DNA of 37,314 nucleotides from Chloroflexota bacterium (GCA_022574675.1 JACZRO010000006.1:1-37314), one strand, 5' to 3'. Shown: positions 7,464 to 18,072, numbered from the stretch's first letter. The notes: generated from the letters alone by a model not told the origin. Numbers and translations: made by a program.

Positions 7464-8036
7464 ATGGCATTCCTGTTCAAGCGCGGGCCTTCCACCCCGA
7501 AAACTGACTGGGACGCCATCAGTACGGTAGTCACCGCAGAGGCCCAGCTCCAGGCGGCCGGTGAGATCCTTCCGGGCCGCAGGGCGGGCGTGCTGTTCCG
7601 GCCGCCAGAACCCGGGCGGTACCCTTTCGTCGATGGCCTCGAAGGCCGGTTGCGGGGCATTTTGAACGAGGGCCCCGGAGCGACGAAGACGGCGCACCAT
7701 GTCGAGGAAGATGCGCACGGAACGCGGTGGGTGATCCTTGATGACGGCAATTTCGAGGACCTGACCAACTCCGTGTACACCGTCGGAAACGCCATCACCC
7801 ACGAGGCAGACGCGAACCTGTTGATCGCCGCCGTCTGGGGCACCCACTACGCCGGGTCCGCCGCGTACTGGCTCTACACCTATCAGCGCAGGACGTTTTA
7901 TCCGTTCATCCCGCGCGGCACAGAGGAGCGGGACCATCCGAACGAGCTTGCGCTCTCCCGATTGATGGGCCGGCAGGGAATGGCGATCGAACGCTCGACC
8001 GAGCACTGGTACCCACTGTGGGGCATACCGTTCTAA
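7464..8036 (+). CDS. PspA-associated protein PspAB-like
   Basis: A 190-residue soluble protein that I recognise by its C-terminal half: RRTFYPFIP, then ELALSRLMGR, then the terminal WYPLWGIPF. These resemble the PspAB family found beside PspA (phage-shock/ESCRT-III-like) genes in actinobacteria and haloarchaea. The middle has DLTNSVYTVGNAI and an Ala/Leu-rich helix. The biochemical function of PspAB is not established. No pspA lies within this window, so the usual partner is absent locally. ATG (7464) is the likely start but has little Shine-Dalgarno. The next gene, 43 bp downstream on the same strand, is an amidotransferase-like protein. Assignment is from memory of motifs and moderately sure. 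Confidence 0.62.
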   Translation: MAFLFKRGPSTPKTDWDAISTVVTAEAQLQAAGEILPGRRAGVLFRPPEPGRYPFVDGLEGRLRGILNEGPGATKTAHHVEEDAHGTRWVILDDGNFEDLTNSVYTVGNAITHEADANLLIAAVWGTHYAGSAAYWLYTYQRRTFYPFIPRGTEERDHPNELALSRLMGRQGMAIERSTEHWYPLWGIPF

Positions 8037-8079
8037 CGACCCCGACGTCTTTAAATCCAGGGCCGCCGGGGCCCGTCCC

Positions 8080-8721
8080 ATGACCGGACCGGCGTTGATC
8101 ACGGCCCCGGGCGAAGACCCCGGCGCTTTCGCGCAAGCGCTCAACGCCGCCGGGGCTGAACCGCTAAGTCTTGCGCCGGACTCCGGCCTGCCCACCGGCG
8201 CGGGCGGGCTGCTGCTGTACGGTGAGTCCACGTTCGCGACGCTAGAGGAAACGCCAGCGTCGGCGCTCCCGGCGCTCAAAGAAGCGATCGAGGCCGACAT
8301 CCCCATCCTTGGCGTTGGCTGGGGGATGCACGCACTGAACGTCGCACTGGGTGGCAAGCCGCCCGTTCGGCTGACCGACGCCGTCGTCGTCGGCCCGCGT
8401 CCGCGCCGGAGCGGCCGGACGGTCGATCTCGGGCGGATGCGCACCTTCCTGACCCTTGGCGGCAAAGTAGCCGCCACCATCGGCGCGGGGGGACCCGTGG
8501 CGACGCCGGGGCCGGGCGACTTCGCGATCCGCGAGGCCGAGAAGGCGCCCGGCCTCATGGCAAGCGCTTACGACATGGAGACGGGCGCCATTGAGGCATT
8601 GGAAATGCCCGGCTACCACTGGGTGATCGGCGTCACCTGGCCGCTTCATCGCCCGGAGCTGCTTCCGGCCGGATTCGACAACATTGTCGCCGCATTTGTG
8701 GAGCGTTCAACGGGCGGCTGA
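8080..8721 (+). CDS. Class I glutamine amidotransferase-like protein, nucleophile missing
   Basis: A 213-residue protein with the fold signature of the peptidase C26/PuuD group: an N-terminal alpha/beta half, then PILGVGWGMHALNVALGG (75-92). In active enzymes this reads LG[IV]CxGMQxLNVxLGG, and here the cysteine position is Gly80. The C-terminal FHPE-type catalytic His/Glu element is also altered (VTWPLHRPEL). Hydrolysis by the usual Cys-His-Glu triad therefore seems impossible, and a binding or regulatory role is inferred. It is an intact frame without stops, so it is not an obvious pseudogene. It lies 43 bp after the PspAB-like gene and well before gyrA. Confidence 0.75.
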   Translation: MTGPALITAPGEDPGAFAQALNAAGAEPLSLAPDSGLPTGAGGLLLYGESTFATLEETPASALPALKEAIEADIPILGVGWGMHALNVALGGKPPVRLTDAVVVGPRPRRSGRTVDLGRMRTFLTLGGKVAATIGAGGPVATPGPGDFAIREAEKAPGLMASAYDMETGAIEALEMPGYHWVIGVTWPLHRPELLPAGFDNIVAAFVERSTGG

Positions 8722-8751
8722 CATCGCGTACCGAAGTTTCCCAGCGACGCA

Positions 8752-8769
8752 CGCGGGCGCGCGCCCGCG
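8752..8769. terminator. GC-rich perfect palindrome, possible terminator
   Basis: CGCGGGCGCGCGCCCGCG is an 18-bp perfect palindrome 30 bp after the amidotransferase-like stop. It has no following T-run, so termination is only a possibility. Confidence 0.3.
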
Positions 8770-8807
8770 GCGATGCACGTACGAACGGCGTGGGGCCGAC
8801 ACCGCCT

Positions 8808-8836
8808 TTGCCTGAAGCCGCCGGAAAAGGTAAAAT
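8808..8836 (+). promoter_or_regulatory. Candidate gyrA promoter
   Basis: TTGCCT (8808-8813), a 17-bp spacer and TAAAAT (8831-8836) form a plausible housekeeping promoter. This would leave a 5' leader of roughly 135 nt before gyrA. Confidence 0.4.
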
Positions 8837-8977
8837 CAGGTTCGTCTTATTCATGTTCCGGCGTGTTCCGGCCAACGGCCCGCGCGCGCGCCGAGCACAC
8901 CCCGATTTACGCCGGCCGTACGCACGCGATAAACGCCCGCGCACGTTCGTTCCCCTCCCCCAGCCAGGAGACCCAGA

Positions 8978-11602
<2,625 letters not shown>

Positions 11603-11608
11603 GCACGT

Positions 11609-11637
11609 GGCCGGGTCCGCCAACCGGCGGCCCGGCC
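11609..11637. terminator. Stable GC-rich hairpin after gyrA
   Basis: GGCCGGGTCCGCC (11609-11621) pairs with GGCGGCCCGGCC (11626-11637) with one bulged base and an AACC loop. There is no T-run. It may attenuate or stabilise the gyrA message before the glycosyltransferase gene 29 bp on. Confidence 0.35.
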
Positions 11638-11666
11638 CGGCCTGAGTTACTGGCCGGGCAATTCCC

Positions 11667-13124
11667 ATGATTGATCGTGTCGCGGTGGTGTCGATAGCGC
11701 CGGTCCTGCCGGACGCGGTCCACGGCGGCTCGCAGCGCGTCCTGGACGGGGTGCTTCGCGGACTTGCGGACGCAGGCGCCGAGGTCCGCGTGCTGTGCTC
11801 GTGGCGGCCGGAAAACGATGGCGGTTTCGTGATCGCGCCGCGTATCAAGGTCGAGCCCGTTCTCCGGTTACGCGGCTACTTCCCGGACCCCTGGGAAACG
11901 GCGCCGCACAGGATTTTACAGACGGCGGAAGCCGCCGGCCCGGCGCTTGAATGGGCCGACGCTGTGTATCTGCACGCCGACATGTTCTACCTGCGCCAAT
12001 TGCTGCCGGAAGGCCGTCGCGTGGTCCGATCTTTCCACGACTTCCACTACGAGACGGCGTTAATCTCGGCGTTCGCCTTCCGGTCCGACCTCACCATCGT
12101 TCCGTCCACTTATCTGAAACGATGTATCGACGCTACCTCGGGCGTCTTCCACGGCGCGGGCGGCGAGCCGGTCCTTGTCATCCCGAACGGGATCGACCTC
12201 GCCACGTACTTTCCCCGGCCGGGGACCACGCCCCGGGGCGTCCGAGCCCGATCCGATGGCGACCTCGTGCTCCTGTGGCCGCACCGTCCGGACGAACGCA
12301 AGGGACTCGCCGAAGCTATCGGGATCACGGCCGAACTCACGCGCGCTTTTCCAGATCGGAACGTCCGGCTCCTGGTTCCGCGGCACGTGGATGCCGCAAG
12401 CTCCAGCGAGACCCGGGAGTTCTACGACAACGCGGTGGAGATGGCCGCGGCCGCCGGGGTTACGGAATCGCTGGAGTTCACGCCGTGGTGGAGCGGCGAG
12501 GAGACGGCATACGCATACGGGTACGCGGACGTGACGCTGTGCCCGGGTAACTTCATCGAGTCTTTCAGCCTGGTGGCGTACGAGTCGCTCGCCTGCGGCA
12601 CGCCCGTGGTCGCGGCAAGCGTTGGCGCATTGCGCGATCTTCCCGACCATCCGGATGTCCATCTGTTCCCCTACGGCGACACTGAGTCGGCCGCAGAGGC
12701 GACCCGGGCCGCGTCGGAAGGGATGACAGACGCGGACGGAATCCGTGCGCTCCTGGGCGAGAGGTACTCGTTCAAGGAGATGCAGCGGGCCTACGCCGCG
12801 GCGATCATGGGCGATCTTCCCGAGCCGCCGCGCCCTGAGGCCCTTCGAGAGCCTCAGGGCGCCGCCGCCTCGGGCGACCGGTTCTCGCTTGCACCGTGGT
12901 GCGCCGTCGCCGGAGAACGCGTGTACAACGACTACGACTACGGCTGGTCGCACCGGGCGGAGCTGGCCTCATTCCTCGACGATCTTGAAGAACACCATGC
13001 CGCGGAGCCGGGGGCCAGAGAACCGGGCGCACCAGGCTTCACCCGCGCATCGGCTAACGGTGCGGGGGTGGCGTCCCATCAGATCGAGAACGCTCTGCAC
13101 GACGGTGTGATCGTCCGGGCCTGA
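11667..13124 (+). CDS. Glycosyltransferase family 4 (GT-B) protein
   Basis: A 485-residue GT-B enzyme that would transfer a sugar from a nucleotide donor to an unknown acceptor. The N-terminal domain has a GGSQRVLDG loop. The C-terminal donor domain contains the diagnostic E-x7-E (IESFSLVAYESLACGTPVVAAS, within about 306-328). The region from about 375 to the end is an extension beyond the normal GT4 length. It begins inside a palindromic repeat (12830-12862) that encodes RPEALREPQG. The start is ATG 11667, 64 bp after gyrA. No polysaccharide cluster surrounds it, so the acceptor cannot be guessed. Confidence 0.85.
   Translation: MIDRVAVVSIAPVLPDAVHGGSQRVLDGVLRGLADAGAEVRVLCSWRPENDGGFVIAPRIKVEPVLRLRGYFPDPWETAPHRILQTAEAAGPALEWADAVYLHADMFYLRQLLPEGRRVVRSFHDFHYETALISAFAFRSDLTIVPSTYLKRCIDATSGVFHGAGGEPVLVIPNGIDLATYFPRPGTTPRGVRARSDGDLVLLWPHRPDERKGLAEAIGITAELTRAFPDRNVRLLVPRHVDAASSSETREFYDNAVEMAAAAGVTESLEFTPWWSGEETAYAYGYADVTLCPGNFIESFSLVAYESLACGTPVVAASVGALRDLPDHPDVHLFPYGDTESAAEATRAASEGMTDADGIRALLGERYSFKEMQRAYAAAIMGDLPEPPRPEALREPQGAAASGDRFSLAPWCAVAGERVYNDYDYGWSHRAELASFLDDLEEHHAAEPGAREPGAPGFTRASANGAGVASHQIENALHDGVIVRA
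12830..12862. repeat. Palindromic repeat inside the glycosyltransferase gene
   Basis: GCGCCCTGAGGC (12830-12841) and GCCTCAGGGCGC (12851-12862) form a perfect 12-bp stem around a 9-nt loop. The core CCTGAGGCTCTCGAAGG (reverse strand) recurs at about 34909-34925 between genes. Here it is in frame and translated. Confidence 0.65.
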
Positions 13125-13182
13125 GCGGAACGCGTGCCGGATCCATCGCGGGGTATTTTCCTGCCTCCATGTACACCGGGCC

Positions 13183-13188
13183 TATAAT
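13183..13188 (+). promoter_or_regulatory. Candidate -10 element for the flavin reductase gene
   Basis: A perfect TATAAT stands in a GC-rich gap, 30 bp before a GGGAGG ribosome site. No good -35 is seen at 16-18 bp, so this is tentative. Confidence 0.4.
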
Positions 13189-13230
13189 CCGGCCCCACGG
13201 GCCCGGCCGACAGACATCGGGAGGACGACG

Positions 13231-13728
13231 CTGGCCAGCGAATATCCGGTCACACAAAATCAGTTCCGTGACGCGTGGGGTCGATTTGCCACCGGCGTCA
13301 CGATCGTCACCTCCGCCGAACCGGATGGGAGTATGCATGGCATGACGGCGAACGGCGTGATGTCGGTGTCGCTCGAGCCGCCACTGGCGCTCGTCTGCGT
13401 GGACAAGTCCCGGAACACGCACAGGCTGATCACGGCCTCCGGCTGGTTCGGGATCAGCGTCATGCGCAGGGACCAGAGCGACATCGCGATGTATTACGTC
13501 CGCGACGCCGCCGATCGCACGGGGGATGTGGAAGTGCCGCTGGAGGAGCGCAAGCAGGGGCCGCCGGTGATCGCCGGGGCGCTTGCGGCGATGTCATGCC
13601 GCGTCGTTGCGGCACACGACGCCGGCGACCACACGATCTTCGTCGGAGAGGCGGTCGAGCTTTCCACCCACGAAGGCGAGCCCTTGCTGTACTACACGGG
13701 CAAGTTCGGGAAGATCCAACTGGACTGA
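13231..13728 (+). CDS. Flavin reductase family protein, probable CTG start
   Basis: FMN-binding split-barrel oxidoreductase, 165 residues. Such proteins supply reduced flavin to monooxygenases or act as flavoprotein oxidoreductases. Family hallmarks are FRDAWGRFATGVTIVTS at the N-terminus, HGMTANGVMSVSLEPPLALVCV, and GxH-like residues further on. The first ATG (13333) would remove the first 34 residues, including the conserved FATGVTIVTS strand. No ATG, GTG or TTG occurs in frame upstream of it in this gap. CTG at 13231 has GGGAGG (13219-13224) exactly 6 nt upstream and restores normal length, so I take it as start. It is convergent with the glutamate dehydrogenase gene, with a 22-bp gap. Confidence 0.82.
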   Translation: MASEYPVTQNQFRDAWGRFATGVTIVTSAEPDGSMHGMTANGVMSVSLEPPLALVCVDKSRNTHRLITASGWFGISVMRRDQSDIAMYYVRDAADRTGDVEVPLEERKQGPPVIAGALAAMSCRVVAAHDAGDHTIFVGEAVELSTHEGEPLLYYTGKFGKIQLD

Positions 13729-13750
13729 GCGGCCTCCGCGCCTGACGGTG

Positions 13751-14998
13751 CTAAATGAACCCGCGAAGGTCGATCGCTTTCACCACGGCGTCCACGGCGA
13801 CGGCGTAGGCCGCCTCCCGGTGGGTCACGTTGCGCTCCTTCGCCATGTCCCTGGTCCGTTCATACCCGCGGCTGATGGTGGTATGCAGCTCGTCATTGAC
13901 CCGTTCCAGGGTCCACCGGAAACGCTGGATGTTCTGCGCCCACTCGAAATAGGACACGATGACGCCACCGGCGTTGGCGAGGATGTCCGGGATGACCGTG
14001 ACGCCGCGTTTCTTGAGGATCGCATCGGCGCCGTAGGTAATGGGGGAGTTCGCGGCCTCCACGATGAGCTTCGCCCTGATGTTGCCGGCGTTCTCCGTCG
14101 TGATGACGCCCTCTATGGCCGCCGGAACCAGGATATCGACCTCCAGTTCCAGGATCTGCTCGTTGCTGATCGTCTCGCCCCAGGGACATCCCTCAAGCGT
14201 GCCCGTGCGCGCCTTGTGTTCGAACACCTGGTCAAGGTCCAGGCCCGCCGGGTCGTACGCCGCGCAGGTGCGGTCCGAGAGGGCCACCACCTTCGCACCG
14301 GTCTCCTCCATCCGTCGTGCGGCGAAGGAACCGACGTTGCCGAAGCCCTGGATGGCGACCGTGGCGCCGTGCATGTCCAGGCCGGCATCGGTCGCCGCGA
14401 GCATGGCGATGTCGCACACACCCCGGCCCGTCGCCGCCTCACGTCCGTAAGAGCCGCCGAGCTCGATCGGTTTCCCCGTCACAGAGCCGGGGGAGTAGCC
14501 GTGCAACTGGCCGTAGGCGTCCATCATCCACGCCATGACCTGGGCGTTGGTGCCCATGTCCGGCGCCGGGATGTCGCGCTGGGGGCCGATGATGTGGGAA
14601 ATCGCCTGCGTGTACCGCCGGGTCAGCCGGTTGAGCTCGGCTTCGGACAGGTCGGACGGCCGTACCTGAACGCCGCCCTTGGCGCCGCCGAACGGTATAT
14701 CGACAAGCGCCGTCTTCCAGGTCATCAGCATGGCGAGCGCCCGGGTGTGATCGGCGTCCGCCCCCGGCGAAAATCGGACCCCGCCCTTGTACGGGCCGCG
14801 TGCGCCGTTGTGCTGGACGCGAAATCCGTTGAACACCTTGATTCCGCCATCGTCCATACGGACCGGCAGTGACACCGAGAGTTCCCGCCACGGGTGCAAC
14901 AGGACCTCGCGCATCCCGTCATCGATCTCAAGCAGGTCGCAGGACTCGTTGAAATAGGCGTGCGCCGTCTCCAAGATGCTCAGTTCGGGTTGCGGCAT
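13751..14998 (-). CDS. gdhA: Glu/Leu/Phe/Val dehydrogenase, probable glutamate dehydrogenase
   Basis: Catalyses reversible oxidative deamination of glutamate to 2-oxoglutarate. The 415 residues are standard for the hexameric bacterial enzymes. Key residues visible are YKGGVRF (Lys71), TWKTAL (Lys95), catalytic Lys107 in PFGGAKGG, the dinucleotide motif GFGNVG, and EAANSPIT. The start is ATG 14998, with AGGAGGAAGGA just upstream. The gene is divergent from rplU and transcribed alone. NAD versus NADP preference is not read here. The specific glutamate assignment rests on overall similarity to GdhA/GudB, and leucine or phenylalanine dehydrogenases are shorter. Confidence 0.93.
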   Translation of the reverse strand: MPQPELSILETAHAYFNESCDLLEIDDGMREVLLHPWRELSVSLPVRMDDGGIKVFNGFRVQHNGARGPYKGGVRFSPGADADHTRALAMLMTWKTALVDIPFGGAKGGVQVRPSDLSEAELNRLTRRYTQAISHIIGPQRDIPAPDMGTNAQVMAWMMDAYGQLHGYSPGSVTGKPIELGGSYGREAATGRGVCDIAMLAATDAGLDMHGATVAIQGFGNVGSFAARRMEETGAKVVALSDRTCAAYDPAGLDLDQVFEHKARTGTLEGCPWGETISNEQILELEVDILVPAAIEGVITTENAGNIRAKLIVEAANSPITYGADAILKKRGVTVIPDILANAGGVIVSYFEWAQNIQRFRWTLERVNDELHTTISRGYERTRDMAKERNVTHREAAYAVAVDAVVKAIDLRGFI

Positions 14999-15122
14999 CG
15001 GGGTCCTTCCTCCTTAGAACCATTTCCACCGTGGGACAGGTCCACGGGTGACCCTGGCTGTCTGTCTGAGGGTTGGATGCCCCGGCGCACGAATAGACTC
15101 GCCAGGCAGCGGGCCGGATTCG

Positions 15123-15152
15123 TTGACCGGGGGGCGGTCGCGCTCGTAGGAT
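15123..15152 (+). promoter_or_regulatory. Candidate promoter of the ribosomal protein operon
   Basis: TTGACC (15123-15128), an 18-bp spacer and TAGGAT (15147-15152) end only 9 nt before the rplU ATG. Transcription would begin within a few bases of the start codon. Confidence 0.45.
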
Positions 15153-15161
15153 TGTAGGGTT

Positions 15162-15521
15162 ATGCCTGATTACGCAATCATTAAAACGGGCGGCAAGCAA
15201 TACCGCGTCCGCGAAGGCGACACCGTCAACGTCGAGAAACTCGAAGGCGAGATCGGCGACAGTGTCAAATTTGACGACGTACTGATGACTTCGCTCAAAG
15301 GCAAGGTCCTGGTCGGAAGCCCCACCGTGAAGAACGCCACGGTGGACACGGAGATCACGGACCATGGACGCGGCGAGAAACTGACGATATTCAAGTACAA
15401 GTCCAAGACGCGGTCTCGCGTCAAGAAGGGCCACCGCCAGCCATACACCTCTCTGCTGATTCGAGGCATCTCAATCAAACGACCTCGGCGCTCAAGAGCC
15501 CCTGCAAAGAAGAAGGATTAA
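15162..15521 (+). CDS. rplU: 50S ribosomal protein L21
   Basis: Large-subunit protein that binds 23S rRNA near L20. The 119 residues begin [14 protein letters not shown], the L21 signature, and include [19 protein letters not shown]. The last 15 residues are a short basic tail. ATG (15162) has only a weak GTAGGG ribosome site, and a promoter-like pair lies directly upstream. The L27 gene begins 3 nt after the stop, the near-universal rplU-rpmA order. Confidence 0.97.
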   Translation: MPDYAIIKTGGKQYRVREGDTVNVEKLEGEIGDSVKFDDVLMTSLKGKVLVGSPTVKNATVDTEITDHGRGEKLTIFKYKSKTRSRVKKGHRQPYTSLLIRGISIKRPRRSRAPAKKKD

Positions 15522-15524
15522 CCA

Positions 15525-15794
15525 GTGGCCCACAAGAAGGGAAGCGGCACGTCACGGAACGGCCGCGACTCGCACTCACAACGCCTCGGCGTCAAGCGAT
15601 TCGGCGGCCAGTACGTGACCGCCGGGACCATCCTTGTGCGCCAGCGCGGAACGCCGATCCGACCGGGACTCAACGTGGGCGTGGGAAAAGACCACACGCT
15701 GTACGCGCTGATAGACGGCCAGGTCGCTTACGAACACGACACGAAGACCAGGAAACGGGCGTCGGTCTACCCCGTCGCGGTTACAACCTCTTAA
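15525..15794 (+). CDS. rpmA: 50S ribosomal protein L27
   Basis: L27 reaches the peptidyl-transferase centre with its N-terminus. This 89-residue copy begins [15 protein letters not shown] directly after a GTG start. There is no Firmicutes-type cleavable N-terminal extension. The core [20 protein letters not shown] and the RQRGT segment are intact. It lies 3 nt after rplU and 39 nt before rpmE. Confidence 0.97.
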   Translation: MAHKKGSGTSRNGRDSHSQRLGVKRFGGQYVTAGTILVRQRGTPIRPGLNVGVGKDHTLYALIDGQVAYEHDTKTRKRASVYPVAVTTS

Positions 15795-15833
15795 ACCGAT
15801 TTTCCTGGCGCCACGGGGCGAAATACGACAGAC

Positions 15834-16262
15834 ATGAAGACAGAAATCCATCCCCAGTACCACACCGACGCAAAGGTCACCTGCGCCTGCGGCAACACTT
15901 GGACCACGGGCTCGACGGCGGAGGAGATCCGCGTCGAACTGTGCAGCAAGTGCCACCCTTTTTACACGGGTGAGCAGCGCATCGTTGACACGGAAGGCCG
16001 TGTCGAGCGCCTGATGCGCCGGTTTAACCTCGGCAGCGCCGAGGAGGCCGCCAAGCTGGCCGAAGAGACGGCCCGGCGCTCGGCCGCCGCCGAGGCGGAA
16101 GCCGAAGCAGCCGTCGAAGCGGAGCGCGACGCAGCCAGGGCCGCCACACAGGCCGCCATGCTTGCCGGTGAAGCCCCGCCGACTGCCGACGTCGCTGAGG
16201 AACAGCCGGAGGCTTCGGATTCAGCAGATGGGGACGCGGACGCCAAGACCGACGAAAAGTAA
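15834..16262 (+). CDS. rpmE: 50S ribosomal protein L31 with long C-terminal extension
   Basis: Residues 1 to about 70 are a zinc-binding L31: CAC (Cys17, Cys19) and CSKC (Cys37, Cys40), then HPFYTGEQR and a basic RLMRRF helix. L31 normally ends near 66-75 residues. Here about 70 more follow, rich in Ala and Glu, likely a long helix or coiled coil (75-120), then an acidic disordered end. The frame is uninterrupted to TAA and followed by a hairpin. The extension has no recognised domain. A zinc-free paralogue is not in the window. Confidence 0.94.
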   Translation: MKTEIHPQYHTDAKVTCACGNTWTTGSTAEEIRVELCSKCHPFYTGEQRIVDTEGRVERLMRRFNLGSAEEAAKLAEETARRSAAAEAEAEAAVEAERDAARAATQAAMLAGEAPPTADVAEEQPEASDSADGDADAKTDEK

Positions 16263-16288
16263 TCTTCCCCGTCCGGGGAGCCAGATGC

Positions 16289-16317
16289 ACGAGCCTGCAC
16301 TTGATGTGCAGGCTCGT
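16289..16317 (+). terminator. Hairpin terminator after rpmE
   Basis: ACGAGCCTGCAC and GTGCAGGCTCGT form a perfect 12-bp stem with a TTGAT loop. The following TCTGTAG has only a weak T-run, so read-through into the DUF1385 gene is possible. Confidence 0.65.
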
Positions 16318-16361
16318 TCTGTAGACCGAACCCTGCGACGAGCGTAACAAGGAGGCGTCCG

Positions 16362-17321
16362 GTGGCCCACTCCCCTCCGCAGGGCGCGCTCTACGGCGGC
16401 CAGGCCGTTATTGAAGGCGTCATGATCCGCGGCGCAAGCGACGCCGTGGTCGCCGTGCGAAAACCGGACGGCGAGATCATGATCCAGTCGCTCCCCCAGA
16501 GCCGGTTGTGGTTGAGCCGTTGGCGCCGCATTCTCTTCCTGCGCGGCATTGCTGCGCTCGCCGAGACGCTGACACTCGGCATGAAGGCGCTGGCGTTGTC
16601 GGCGAACGCCGCCATCCCCCAGGAAGAACGCGAGGATGACGACAGCGGCAAACAAGAAACGATCGGCGGGTTCGCGCTCGGCGCGATGATCGCCATATCC
16701 CTCACGCTCGCGATCGTGGTGTTCTTCATCATCCCCCTCTTTCTATCGCGCGGCCTGGAGTCGTTCGGCTGGAATGACTGGGCTGCGAACGCCGGCGAGG
16801 GCGCGATCAGGGTCGTCATGTTCATCGGCTATATCTGGTTGATCGGCCGGATGCGGGACATTCAACGGCTCTACGGGTATCACGGCGCCGAGCACATGGC
16901 CGTGCACGCCCGGGAGAACGGCGATCCACTGACGCCAGAAGGCTTGCGTCGTCACCCGACCGCGCATCCGCGCTGCGGAACGGCGTTCCTGCTGACAGTC
17001 GTGCTGGTGTCGATCGTGGCGTTCATGTTCTTCCCCCGCGACCCGTTGTGGATTCATTTCGCCTCTCGGATCGTCCTGATTCCGGTGGTGGCGGCGGTCA
17101 GCTACGAGATCATCCGGTTCAACGGACGCCACGCGGACTGGTGGTGGGTCAAGGTCCTGGCCTGGCCCAGTCTGCTGCTCCAGAACCTGACCACGAAGCA
17201 ACCCGACGATGGCCAGTGCGAGGTGGCGATCGCCTCGATCAATGCGGCGATAGCGCTCGACAGCGGGCAGCCGATAACCGGCGCGGCGACGGCCGCGAAC
17301 GCGGGAGCGCCTTCCGAATAG
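16362..17321 (+). CDS. DUF1385 (YqhQ-like) membrane protein
   Basis: A 319-residue integral membrane protein of the DUF1385 family, function unknown. N-terminal hallmark GGQAVIEGVMIRG (12-24) is followed by a hydrophobic segment near 108-130, the conserved polar loop YGYHGAEHMAVHARE and HPRCGTAFLL (about 172-211), then further membrane helices. The C-terminal EVAIASINAA is also typical. GTG (16362) is the start, with AGGAGG 6 nt upstream. DUF1385 genes often sit next to rpmE and prfA in Chloroflexota and Firmicutes, as here next to rpmE. The last 25 residues are low-complexity. Confidence 0.9.
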   Translation: MAHSPPQGALYGGQAVIEGVMIRGASDAVVAVRKPDGEIMIQSLPQSRLWLSRWRRILFLRGIAALAETLTLGMKALALSANAAIPQEEREDDDSGKQETIGGFALGAMIAISLTLAIVVFFIIPLFLSRGLESFGWNDWAANAGEGAIRVVMFIGYIWLIGRMRDIQRLYGYHGAEHMAVHARENGDPLTPEGLRRHPTAHPRCGTAFLLTVVLVSIVAFMFFPRDPLWIHFASRIVLIPVVAAVSYEIIRFNGRHADWWWVKVLAWPSLLLQNLTTKQPDDGQCEVAIASINAAIALDSGQPITGAATAANAGAPSE

Positions 17322-17439
17322 CGGCCTGCGATCAGCCGGCCCTCGGGACCGCAGCAACCACCCCCGAACCCGCGCCCTCGGGGCGCTCGGATTTAGCAGG
17401 CGGCGTTATCAGGCCGGCATCCGTTGGGGAGAAGGACCC

Positions 17440-18072
17440 CTAACCCCTGCGGGCCCTCAACTCCGACCACACGGAGTCCAGCGATACCCCGGTAGCGGAC
17501 ATCAGTACGAGCGTGTGATAGAGAAGGTCCGCGATCTCCGATGCGATCCTTTCAGGGTTCCCGCGCACCCCGGCGATCGCCGTCTCGCCCGCCTCCTCGA
17601 CCACCTTCTGGGCGATTCGGTCCACTCCGTCCTTGAACAGTTCCGCTGTGTAGGAGCCGGAAGGGGGGTTGCTCTTCCGGTCTTCTATCACGGCAAACAG
17701 GCGGGCCAACTCACCCGGTCCCAGCCGTTGTACCGATTCGGCCTGCGCGAGTTCGTCGACGCCAAGCGCTATGTGGAAGCAACTGTCCTCACCCGTGTGG
17801 CAGACGGGGCCGGCGGGCTCGGCCTCGACGACCACGGCGTCCCCGTCGCAGTCGAGCGACACGGAGCGTACCCGCAGGTAGTTGCCGGAGGTCTCGCCCT
17901 TGTGCCACAGCTCTTCCCGGCTGCGGCTGTAGAACCAGACATCCGGTCCCTTGACGGTTAGCCGCAGCGCCTCGGCGTTCATATACGCCAGAGTTAAAAC
18001 CCGGCCGTCCCGTACGTCACGCACGATGGCCGGAATGAGGCCCCTGTCGTCAAAGGTCAGTGTCGCCGCCAT
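17440..18072 (-). CDS. hisIE: Bifunctional phosphoribosyl-AMP cyclohydrolase / phosphoribosyl-ATP pyrophosphatase
   Basis: Catalyses steps 2 and 3 of histidine synthesis. The N-terminal HisI domain (about 1-115) has the Zn/Mg motif LDCDGDAV and CHTGEDSCF. The C-terminal HisE domain (about 120-210) has NPPSGSYTAELF, the VVEEAGETAIA helix and EIADLLYHTLVLM. Total 210 residues is the usual fused length. ATG (18072) is the start. It is in line with hisH-hisA-hisF upstream on the same strand but separated from the HAD gene by 318 bp of repeats and hairpins, so it may have its own promoter. It converges with the DUF1385 gene. Confidence 0.96.
   Translation of the reverse strand: MAATLTFDDRGLIPAIVRDVRDGRVLTLAYMNAEALRLTVKGPDVWFYSRSREELWHKGETSGNYLRVRSVSLDCDGDAVVVEAEPAGPVCHTGEDSCFHIALGVDELAQAESVQRLGPGELARLFAVIEDRKSNPPSGSYTAELFKDGVDRIAQKVVEEAGETAIAGVRGNPERIASEIADLLYHTLVLMSATGVSLDSVWSELRARRG

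Noticed and set aside
13583-14872. Long plus-strand frame over the glutamate dehydrogenase gene
   Set aside because: The minus-strand GdhA is unmistakable, and the plus frame has no domain and begins inside the flavin reductase gene.
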